In this document: positions 57,250 to 64,000 of the stretch, piece by piece
Layout: every line of letters begins with the position of its first letter
Numbering within the stretch: position 1 is the stretch's first letter
NCBI GenBank assembly: GCA_963744105.1
Contig: CAVUSJ010000003.1
Location: forward strand, 1 to 64,000
Direction of reading: 5' to 3'
Length of the DNA stretch: 64,000 nt
From: DASUPK01 sp963744105
GTDB taxonomy: Bacteria; Actinomycetota; Thermoleophilia; Solirubrobacterales; 70-9
Notes under the pieces: model-generated
Told to the model about the DNA's origin: nothing
Databases searched by the model: none
What the model saw: the letters and a program-made list of their open reading frames with translations, nothing else
Program-made: the position numbers and the translations under genes

Positions 57250-58272
57250 GTGAGCGAGACCCAGGCGCCGCACGACCCCGCCGAGCAGCGGCGAGGAGAG
57301 CCGGTCGACCCGGCCGACTCCGGTGTTCGCCCCAGCGCGACCGTGATCGTCCCCACCGTGACGCCGACTCGCGCGATGCGGCTGCTCCACTCCCTGGCGG
57401 CGGCCGGTGAGGGCTTCGAGACGATCATCGTCGACAACGGCACGGATTCGAGCGAACTGAAGAGAATGGCCTCCGATGTTGACGGGGCTCGTGTGCTGCG
57501 GCTCGAGTCGAACCTGGGCTACTCCCGGGCGGTCAACAGGGCGGCTTGCGAGGCGGAGGGAGACGTGCTGATCATGCTCAACGACGACAGCATCGTCGGC
57601 GGGGGATACGTGGAGCGGATCGCCTCAGCCCTCGACCCGGCGCAGGGGCGAGTGATGGCCGCGGGCGTCATGTGCGACGCGGGCTCCCCCGAGCTGATCG
57701 ACAGCGCCGGGATCGAGCTCGACTGGACCCTGCTCGCGTTCGACTACCTGAACGGTGAGCCCGTCGAGATCCTGGATGGGCAGGTCGCTGACCCCATTGG
57801 TCCCTCGGGGTCCAACGCGGCCTACTGGCGCGAGGCGTTCCTCGAGATCGGCGGCTTCGACGAGCGCATCTTCGCCTACCTCGAGGACGTGGACCTGGCG
57901 CTGCGCCTGCGCCGCGCGGGTGGCTCCTGCAGGCTGGCGAAGACGGCGCGGGGTGTCCACGAGCACTCCGCGACGCTTGGGTCCGGGTCTCGCCGCAAGG
58001 ACTACCTGATGGGCTGGGGCCGCGGCTACCTGCTGCGCAAGTGGAGCGTCATCACGCCGCGCAGGCTGCCCGGCATCGCGGCGCGGGAGCTCTACCTCGG
58101 CATGGGACAGGCCCTGGTGGACCGAAACCTCGGGGGCCTGCGCGGCAGGCTCGACGGGCTCCGGGCGGCCAAGCCGACCGAGCCCTATCCGGGGCCGCTT
58201 CCCGACCCTCCGACGCTGCTCTCGACGCTGCGCCGCCGCTGGCGGCGCCGTTCCCGGCTTCGCAGCCGCTAG
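57250..58272 (+). CDS. family 2 glycosyltransferase
   Basis: The 340-residue protein has ATVIVPTVTPTRAMRLLHSL, ESNLGYSRAVNRAACEAEGD, VLIMLNDDSIVGGGYVERIA (DDS metal site) and IGGFDERIFAYLEDVDLALR. This is the usual GT2 surface-polysaccharide type. It starts at GTG, 22 bases after the ligase gene, in one transcript with it. The basic C-terminus (RRRWRRRSRLRSR) may bind membrane. Confidence 0.9.
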   Translation: MSETQAPHDPAEQRRGEPVDPADSGVRPSATVIVPTVTPTRAMRLLHSLAAAGEGFETIIVDNGTDSSELKRMASDVDGARVLRLESNLGYSRAVNRAACEAEGDVLIMLNDDSIVGGGYVERIASALDPAQGRVMAAGVMCDAGSPELIDSAGIELDWTLLAFDYLNGEPVEILDGQVADPIGPSGSNAAYWREAFLEIGGFDERIFAYLEDVDLALRLRRAGGSCRLAKTARGVHEHSATLGSGSRRKDYLMGWGRGYLLRKWSVITPRRLPGIAARELYLGMGQALVDRNLGGLRGRLDGLRAAKPTEPYPGPLPDPPTLLSTLRRRWRRRSRLRSR

Positions 58273-58281
58273 GGCGGCGGG

Positions 58282-59745
58282 TCAGCTCTCTCGCTGCGGG
58301 TCGGGGGGAATGCTGACGTCGCGGGGCAGGAAGCGGTTGGGCCGTCGCCTGCCGGCGGTCCACGCCGATACCGCGCGTCGCCTGGCGAGCGCGTATCCGT
58401 AGAAGAGCTCCCGGTCGAGCGTCTCGTCATGTCCCCACAGGCGCCGCGTCCTCCGGCCCAGCAGCCAGGCCAGGCCCGCGAGACGGTCGTCGGCCGAGAG
58501 CAGCCGCTGCAGGGTGCGCCGCTTCACGGGCGTCATTCGCCAGCCGCAGCGCAGTCGCAGCACCTCTGCGAAGAGCAGCTGCTGGTGCCAGTCGTAGTAG
58601 TAGACGACGCGAGAGCCTCCGGTCGGGTTGCGCAGCCGCTCCATCACGTGCGTCCGGACCGAGCGAGGACGGCGGTTCGCCTGCGAGTGGCCGATCACGG
58701 CCTCCTCGTGCTGTACGTAGTCGTAGAGGGGCTCATCGACGTAGGCGAGGTCTCCTCGTGCCATGGCGACCACCGCGACCCAGTGGTCGTGGAAGGCGCG
58801 AGCCAGGCGCGGGGGAAACGGCAGCGCGTCGTCCAGCAGATCGCGGCGGAACATGGAGGCCGCGCCCGTCACCGAGTTCGCCAGAAGCAGCGAGGCGAAG
58901 TTGGTGTGGTTGTTGCGGCGCTCGGTCCAGTAGGAGGGGCGAACGAGCCGGCCCGCCGGGCTGACGATTCGGGCATCGCTGTAGACGAGCTGCGCGTCCC
59001 CGATCGCGCCGATCAGCCGCTCCAGCTTGCCTGGGTGCCAGCGATCGTCCTGGTCGCAGAAGGTGACGTAGTCCGCGGCCTCGGGTGCCATGGAGAGCGC
59101 CCGCTCGAAGTTCCGGTAGAAGCCGAGGCGCTCCGCGCTGCGGGAGACGACGAACCGCTCGTCCCCCTCCGTCTGGGCGATCAGCTCGTTGAACGCCTCC
59201 TCGGAGGAGCAGTCGTCGCTGATCACGCAGATCCAGTTTCCGTGTGTCTGCTCCCTGATCGAGTCGAGCTGGCGGCGGAGCAGATCGGCGGGGGGCTCGT
59301 AGGTCGCCATGCAGATCGCGACGCGCGGACCTGAGGATCCGGGGAAGGAGGGCGCAGGCGCGTCGCCCGGAGGGCTCAGCACCGGATCGATGTCGATGCT
59401 TCCCAACGGGACCACCTTCTCGGCCCCGCCGGGGAGGCTGAGAACGAGCTCGAGTTCGAGTCGGACCGAGGTAGCAGGCGGGGTCACGTCAACCAGGGAG
59501 ACGAAGCCACTTCGGTAGGCCTGGCTCCGTGCCGGGTCGGCTGGCTCGAGCTTCTTGTAGACGTCGTCGCGCGGCAGGCGGAACTGGTCGATCCGCTGCC
59601 GGCTCTGACCGATCTGGATCGCGAGCTCGCGGGTCCGCTCGGCCGGGTCGTAGCAGTAGCCGCCCAGCACGAATGCCGTGCCGCGACCGACCGCGATGTG
59701 CTGGGGCGGCCCGATCTCGAGGTGGGCGACGGCGGACTCAGTCAT
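58282..59745 (-). CDS. family 2 glycosyltransferase with N-terminal beta domain
   Basis: The 487-residue product has a first domain of about 170 residues with an Ig-like beta pattern (AHLEIGPPQHIAVGRGTAFV, SVRLELELVLSLPGGAEKVV), also seen before GT2 domains in other actinobacteria, then GT2: RVAICMATYEPPADLLRRQL, WICVISDDCSSEEAFNELIA, YVTFCDQDDRWHPGKLERLI and AFHDHWVAVVAMARGDLAYV. It overlaps the sulfotransferase gene by eight bases and is convergent with the previous gene. Confidence 0.88.
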   Translation of the reverse strand: MTESAVAHLEIGPPQHIAVGRGTAFVLGGYCYDPAERTRELAIQIGQSRQRIDQFRLPRDDVYKKLEPADPARSQAYRSGFVSLVDVTPPATSVRLELELVLSLPGGAEKVVPLGSIDIDPVLSPPGDAPAPSFPGSSGPRVAICMATYEPPADLLRRQLDSIREQTHGNWICVISDDCSSEEAFNELIAQTEGDERFVVSRSAERLGFYRNFERALSMAPEAADYVTFCDQDDRWHPGKLERLIGAIGDAQLVYSDARIVSPAGRLVRPSYWTERRNNHTNFASLLLANSVTGAASMFRRDLLDDALPFPPRLARAFHDHWVAVVAMARGDLAYVDEPLYDYVQHEEAVIGHSQANRRPRSVRTHVMERLRNPTGGSRVVYYYDWHQQLLFAEVLRLRCGWRMTPVKRRTLQRLLSADDRLAGLAWLLGRRTRRLWGHDETLDRELFYGYALARRRAVSAWTAGRRRPNRFLPRDVSIPPDPQRES

Positions 59746-60475
59746 GGCTCCGCCGCCGCTGCAGCCTGCGCCCGTATTCGTAGAGCTCCATGTCCAGACG
59801 ATTGTCCTCGGCGATCCGCCGCCGGAACGAGTCCGGCACATCCGTGGGGCGGGTGACGTTCTCGTGGACGGGAGGTCCGAGCCGCCAGCCGAAGCGCCGC
59901 TCGAGTCGCTTGGCGAACGCCTCGAGCTCCTCCTGGAGGCCGAATTCGTCCATCTTCCGGAGCGCCCGCTTCGCGGCCCTCAGTCGCCGGCTGTCGAGGT
60001 CGATGACGGTCATCATCCCGTTGCTCATCTCCTCCGCCTTCATCGAGAGCATCTTCACCATGTGGTTCTCGATGAACGGCCTGAAGCGGGCCGGATCCTC
60101 GTAGATCTCCTCCAGCGGGCGGTCGGCATCGGCGGGCGTGGTGTCGCGGTGGTGGCGCAGGTAGCTCAGCGTGCGGGAGACGGGATCCCGCAAGACGGTC
60201 ATGATCGTGAAATCGGCGCCGAGGAGCTCGGCCGTGCAGAGCGGGAAATGACCGGTGACGACCCTGATCTCGGCTCGTCGCGCCGCCCAGCGCTCCAGCA
60301 GGATGTGCGGGAAGAGCTGGGGAGCGACGTCGGCGGGATCTCCGTCGGAGGGCGCCGGGTAGACGGCCTGATCCCCGAAATGCCGCTGCAGGCGGACGTA
60401 GAGCGAGACGCCACCCGTCTTCAGGATGTGCACGAAGAAGAACCGCTCGGGCTGGGCCGGAGCCTCAGGCGGCAA
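59738..60475 (-). CDS. sulfotransferase-family protein
   Basis: The 245-residue product has the PAPS 5'-phosphosulfate loop FFFVHILKTGGVSLYVRLQR and the 3'-phosphate motif MTVLRDPVSRTLSYLRHHRD. It resembles carbohydrate sulfotransferases and should transfer sulfate from PAPS to a sugar, probably in the polymer of this locus. It overlaps the dioxygenase-like gene by 11 bases. The start is a TTG. Confidence 0.85.
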   Translation of the reverse strand: MPPEAPAQPERFFFVHILKTGGVSLYVRLQRHFGDQAVYPAPSDGDPADVAPQLFPHILLERWAARRAEIRVVTGHFPLCTAELLGADFTIMTVLRDPVSRTLSYLRHHRDTTPADADRPLEEIYEDPARFRPFIENHMVKMLSMKAEEMSNGMMTVIDLDSRRLRAAKRALRKMDEFGLQEELEAFAKRLERRFGWRLGPPVHENVTRPTDVPDSFRRRIAEDNRLDMELYEYGRRLQRRRSHD

Positions 60476-61505
60476 GCGGGGAGTACTGCGGGGGCGAAGC
60501 CGAGGCTCCGAAGAACCAGCTCTCGATCGCCCAGCGGCTCTTCTTCATCTCGGGCTCGGCGGCCGTCGAGTGCAGGAAGAGCTCGTCGAAGAGCAGCACG
60601 TCTCCCGGCTCGAAGATCGGCCGGAGGACCTCTCCCTGGGCGGCCGTCTCCTCGATGACCTGCGGGGAGACGGACCAGTCGAACCAGGCGCCCTCGGTCC
60701 CGGTGGGGACGAAGTGGTCGAGGCGACGCGGGAGAATGTCCATCCCGGGCGCCTCGTCGCCGCAGCGCGACAGGGACAGCCAGACGTTGAGCGCGCGGAC
60801 GTCGCCCATGAATGCGCCGTCCTGGTGCCAGCCCTGTCCGGCGTCCGGGTCGACGCGCCGCAGGGTGCACTTCTGCACCGAGATCACCGGAGGCTCCCCG
60901 AGGTAGCCCTTGATCGCTCGACGGAGGCCGACGCGGTCGAAGGAGTCGAGCATCTCGAACAGCAGGTGGGGCGAGTCGGCGGCCCAGAGACCGCCGCCGC
61001 CGGCGACCCAGTCCCGTCCGAGGGACCCACGAAAGGCGGGCGCGGGCATGAACTCGCTGTAGAAGCCCGAATCGCCGTCAGCGCCGGCCTCGGCCTTGTC
61101 CCGGGCCTCGAAGGCCCTGTCGATGTCGTCGGCGAGCGCGCGGGCATCGCCGGGATCCACCAGGCCGCGGACCAGCAGGCAGCCGTCGCGAAGGATCCCC
61201 GCCCGGAGGACCTCGGGAGTCAGCTGCGTCGGCTCGATGCCGGCGAGGTCGCCGTTGCGGCTCGGCAGCTGCTCGAAGGCCGGATCCGGGAAGGCTGCGC
61301 CGGGGTGGGCGTCGTCGAGCAGGCGGATGCCCGCCGCATGGCGCAGCTCGACCAGGCGCGATTCGACCTCGGCGTCCGGGTTCTTCCGGTTGGCGAGGGT
61401 GAGCTCCTCGATCTCGGCGAAGAGCTGCTCCGTGCTCTTACCGGCCGCGATCGGCGGCTCGCGGTCGGCGACCGCCTGCGAGTTCTTGCGTGAGCGAAAG
61501 ATCAT
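60465..61505 (-). CDS. phytanoyl-CoA dioxygenase-like Fe(II)/2-oxoglutarate oxygenase
   Basis: The 346-residue protein has the metal triad in QGWHQDGAFMGDV (HxD) and LFDELFLHSTAAEP (distal His), with the oxoglutarate Arg probably in KKSRWAIESWF. PhyH-type enzymes hydroxylate varied small molecules. Coupled to a sulfotransferase, it may create the hydroxyl that is then sulfated, on a sugar or lipid. It starts MIFRSRKNSQAVADREPPIA. Confidence 0.87.
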   Translation of the reverse strand: MIFRSRKNSQAVADREPPIAAGKSTEQLFAEIEELTLANRKNPDAEVESRLVELRHAAGIRLLDDAHPGAAFPDPAFEQLPSRNGDLAGIEPTQLTPEVLRAGILRDGCLLVRGLVDPGDARALADDIDRAFEARDKAEAGADGDSGFYSEFMPAPAFRGSLGRDWVAGGGGLWAADSPHLLFEMLDSFDRVGLRRAIKGYLGEPPVISVQKCTLRRVDPDAGQGWHQDGAFMGDVRALNVWLSLSRCGDEAPGMDILPRRLDHFVPTGTEGAWFDWSVSPQVIEETAAQGEVLRPIFEPGDVLLFDELFLHSTAAEPEMKKSRWAIESWFFGASASPPQYSPLAA

Positions 61506-61536
61506 GCGTCCCTGCGCGGCGAAAGCTAGCAGCGCC

Positions 61537-62136
61537 TTATTCCGTCGTCGGCCTCGCCGGGGCGCCCACGACCGTGGTCCCCGACTGGACGTCGTTGACG
61601 ACGACCGAGTTGGCCCCGACGGAGGAGCCCGCGCCGACGCGCACCGCGCCGAGCACCTTGGCGCCGGTCCCGATGTGAACGTCCTGTTCGATCGTCGGGC
61701 CGGCGATGTCGCCGGGCCGCAGCCCGATCGTCACGAACGGTCCGATCACGACGCCCGGATGGATCTCCACGACGCCGTCGATCACCACCTGCCCGTGGAG
61801 CAGGTAGACGCCCGGGTGGACGACGACGGGGTCTCCGATCACCACTTGGCCCGTGGCCATCGCGAGCCGGTGGGCGAGCTGCGGCAGTACGGGCACACCG
61901 CGCCTCTGCAGCGCCGCCTTCACCCTGTAGAGCGCGAGAGCGAGGAAGGCGTCGGCCGACCAGATCAGGCGCAGCACCTGGAATGCGGCGTCGGCGCGCG
62001 AACGGAGCTCGTAGCGCTCGCCGCGGTGCAGGAGCGCCACCCGCGCATCGGCGACGAGCGCCTCGCGCAGCCTCGGATGGCGGGCCCGGATGTCGCTCAT
62101 CAGCGTTTGCGCCATCGTGTTTTCAGGGTTGAGCAT
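61537..62136 (-). CDS. left-handed beta-helix acyltransferase (serine acetyltransferase-like)
   Basis: The 199-residue protein has an N-terminal helical part (LVADARVALLHRGERYELRS) and hexapeptide repeats VVIGDPVVVHPGVYLLHGQV, VIDGVVEIHPGVVIGPFVTI and IGTGAKVLGAVRVGAGSSVG ending VVVNDV and VVGAPA. It is of the CysE/NodL kind and likely acetylates a sugar here. The start at 62136 is chosen over 62214 because the latter overlaps the divergent methyltransferase start. Confidence 0.82.
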   Translation of the reverse strand: MLNPENTMAQTLMSDIRARHPRLREALVADARVALLHRGERYELRSRADAAFQVLRLIWSADAFLALALYRVKAALQRRGVPVLPQLAHRLAMATGQVVIGDPVVVHPGVYLLHGQVVIDGVVEIHPGVVIGPFVTIGLRPGDIAGPTIEQDVHIGTGAKVLGAVRVGAGSSVGANSVVVNDVQSGTTVVGAPARPTTE

Positions 62137-62213
62137 GTGAACGGGAGCGTAACCGGGCAGCGCGGGACCTAGACTCCGGCCCCGGCCCGCCCGGACCTGC
62201 CCTGACCAAGCCA

Positions 62214-63210
62214 ATGCCGATGCAAGTCACCTCCTACTACCACCGGACCAATCCGGACGAAGCGGGCTACTCGCTCGGCAACTTCTACGAGATCTGGGCG
62301 GCGTGCTTCGACGCCGCCGGCGCGCGGTCCGTGATCGAGGTCGGAGCCGAGCGGGGAAGGCTCACCCAGGAGCTCCTGCGGTGGGCCGCGCCGAGCGGCG
62401 CCCACGTGACCGCGATCGAGCCCGAGCCGATCTCGGACCTGCTCGAGCTGACCGAGGAGTACCCCGACCTCGAGATCGTCGAGGAGACCAGCCTCGACGC
62501 GCTCGCCCACCTGCCGATCGCCGACGTGATCGTCCTCGACGGCGACCACAACTACTACACGCTGAGCGGGGAGCTGCGGCTGATCGCCGAGCGGTCGGAG
62601 CGCATGCCGCTGCTCGTCTTCCACGACGTCTGCTGGCCCCTGGCCCGGCGTGACCAGTACGCCGCACCCGACCGGATCCCGCCCGAGCACCGCCACCCCT
62701 ACGGGGAGGACATCAAGCTCGTTCCCGGGAACCCCGGCACGGCGGAGCGGGGCCTCCCGTTCGAGTGGGGCGCCCTCGAGGAAGGCGGCCCCCGCAACGG
62801 GGTGATGACCGCGATCGAGGACTTCATGGCCGAGCACGACGGCCTGCGGCTGGCGGTGATCCCGATCTTCTTCGGCTGCGGGCTGCTCTGGCCCGAAAGC
62901 GCCGATTGGTCCGACGCGGTCGGCGAAATCGTCGATCCGTGGGACCGGAACCCGATCCTGGAGCGGGCCGAGAAGGCCCGGGTGACCCAGCTGGTCCAGC
63001 GCCACTCCCGCGAGCAGGAGATCGACGAGCGCTTCACCTACGCGAGCAAGCTGGAGGAGCGCCGTCAGGCGGGTTCTCGCCTCGGGGGCATTCTCGGCGG
63101 CCGAGTGGCTCTCGAAGGTGCGCCGGCGCGGCAAGCCGGCCTTCTCACGCCGGGAGCTCAGCGATCTCGTCGCGGAGAGCGAGCGCGCGCGGCGGGAGGA
63201 TCAGCGCTGA
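62214..63210 (+). CDS. class I SAM-dependent methyltransferase, likely frameshifted near the 3' end
   Basis: The product has motif I VIEVGAERGRLTQELLRWAA, acidic HVTAIEPEPISDLLEL and VIVLDGDHNYYTLSGELRLI, a Methyltransf_24-like pattern. After KLEERRQA the annotated frame turns Arg/Gly/Ala-rich and runs to 63248, over the end of the next gene. Removing one G of the GGG at 63071-63073 gives VLASGAFSAAEWLSKVRRRG and a stop at 63208-63210, a more natural end. It probably modifies a sugar. Confidence 0.78.
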
Positions 63211-64000
63211 CGGTTCGGCAGCGCCCCCGGCGAGTTGCCGTTCCGTGACGGCTCCTCGTCCCGCCTGAAGAGGGACTTGAACCACCGCAGGGGCTTCGTG
63301 ATCCGCCAGCTGGCGCTCCGCTCCACCAACTGCAGCTGGCGCTCCATGTCGAGCACGGCAGCCTCCCTCGCCAGCTCCGCGGCGTTTGCCTGCATCAGCG
63401 CCGCGTCCCGCCGAGCCTCGGCCCAGCGCGCGCGCTCCTTCCAGTCGCCGGGAATGGTCTGCGCCGGGGAGAGCTTCCCGTCCCACTTCTCGGCAACGCG
63501 CATGTGGGCGGCGATCCAGCCTTCGACGTCGCCGATCAGCTCCAGGGAGTGATGGTGGATGACGCGGATGTGCTCCGTCATCACCTTCTTGCCCGCCGCC
63601 CGCACCTGCTGGCAGACGTCGAAGTCGTAGCCGTGCAGCTGTCCCAGCGACTCGTCGAAGCGGATGTTCTCGATGAACCAGGGCGGCAGGACCATCATGA
63701 AGCCGTCGATCACGTCGACCTCGCCGGTCCGGGCCTCGGGAGGCGCCTCGTCCCAGTTGAAGGTGGAGCCCACGATCTCGCCGCCGCCGTACTCCTCGTA
63801 CTGATGCGAGAAGGATGCAAGCGTCACGGAGCCGTCCCACCAGGCGATGTTGCGGACGCCGATCGCGCCCGCACAGCCGAGAATGCCGAGGTCCTGATGC
63901 TGCAGGGCGCGCCTCACCTTGACGCAGAACTCGGGATCGACGATCTCCGCGTCCTGGTGAACGAGCACCAGCGCCTCGAGGCCATCGAGCTTCGCGGCCT
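63201..64000 (-). CDS. glycosyltransferase-like protein, truncated by the window edge
   Basis: The visible 266 codons lack the N-terminus, which lies beyond 64000. It has LVHQDAEIVDPEFCVKVRRA, EVDVIDGFMMVLPPWFIENI and LGQLHGYDFDVCQQVRAAGK, the pattern of GT2-like proteins of the Glyco_tranf_2_5 type, followed by a coiled-coil region (ERARWAEARRDAALMQANAA). A frame open through the edge shows the gene continues. It is convergent with the methyltransferase, ends overlapping. Confidence 0.8.
   Translation of the reverse strand, partial: AAKLDGLEALVLVHQDAEIVDPEFCVKVRRALQHQDLGILGCAGAIGVRNIAWWDGSVTLASFSHQYEEYGGGEIVGSTFNWDEAPPEARTGEVDVIDGFMMVLPPWFIENIRFDESLGQLHGYDFDVCQQVRAAGKKVMTEHIRVIHHHSLELIGDVEGWIAAHMRVAEKWDGKLSPAQTIPGDWKERARWAEARRDAALMQANAAELAREAAVLDMERQLQLVERSASWRITKPLRWFKSLFRRDEEPSRNGNSPGALPNRQR

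Noticed and set aside
62137..62214. Longer acyltransferase start at 62214
   Set aside because: It would overlap the divergent methyltransferase start and adds only a Gly/Arg-rich stretch without domain.
1..64000. tRNA, rRNA or other classical RNA genes
   Set aside because: No T-loop-like GTTCGANTC with matching acceptor stem and no rRNA stretch was noticed by eye; a covariance-model search would be needed to exclude them.

Overview
The window looks like chromosome of a high-GC actinobacterium. The gene set fits class Thermoleophilia (Solirubrobacterales-like): many SnoaL-like paralogues, a short collagen-like secreted protein, WS/DGAT acyltransferase, SUF genes headed by a Rieske protein, a CADD-like oxidase, and an arabinose/galactose locus. 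This placement is inferred from gene content; no rRNA or tRNA gene was found to anchor it.

Layout. 0.2-6.6 kb is accessory: a YWTD-propeller protein, three SnoaL-like genes, a dispersed 20-bp hairpin repeat, an orphan NarL-type regulator lacking its phospho-acceptor Asp, and a graveyard of truncated genes (integrase tail, coiled-coil ORF, terminase-like fragment, twin copies of one C-terminal tail), then a collagen-like protein with a strong terminator. 6.6-23 kb is a carbohydrate catabolism block, almost all on the minus strand: AroE-like dehydrogenase, Gfo/Idh/MocA oxidoreductase, xylulokinase, TIM-barrel isomerase and HAD phosphatase in one coupled operon; a divergent aldo/keto reductase; then araM, araD, araA, araB, an ABC importer (ATPase, permease, binding protein), galK, galT and a small ORF overlapping galT. 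No sugar-responsive regulator is visible in it.

23-34 kb holds tatA, a frameshifted secreted subtilase behind a perfect 23-bp tandem repeat, a WS/DGAT gene divergent from ispH, a cysteine-less thioredoxin-like protein, a CADD-like di-iron protein, and a set of membrane proteins including a cupredoxin translationally coupled to a polytopic membrane protein. A ZIP transporter and a Fur-family regulator follow, with a good Fur-type dyad upstream.

34-46 kb carries a SUF Fe-S assembly system split into two minus-strand units: Rieske-sufB-sufD and rrf2-sufC-sufS-sufU. Both units have the same CCGAC-N8-TAGGA element just upstream of the first gene, which suggests that the encoded Rrf2 protein controls both. 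Between them lie lemA, a DUF2207 protein, two SnoaL-like genes and a GMC oxidoreductase fused to membrane helices. 46-50 kb has a MarR regulator divergent from htpX, a cupin, and a sulfur-transfer cassette (rhodanese, rhodanese-ThiF fusion, CysO/MoaD-like carrier ending GGHG).

50-64 kb is an exopolysaccharide locus: polyprenyl-phosphate sugar transferase, several GT2 glycosyltransferases, two tandem GH39/PslG-like hydrolases, an O-antigen-ligase/TPR protein, a sulfotransferase, a phytanoyl-CoA-dioxygenase-like protein, a left-handed beta-helix acyltransferase and a methyltransferase. The last glycosyltransferase runs off the right edge. At least five reading frames are broken by single-base indels, mostly in G/C runs; whether these are real or assembly errors must be settled before calling pseudogenes.
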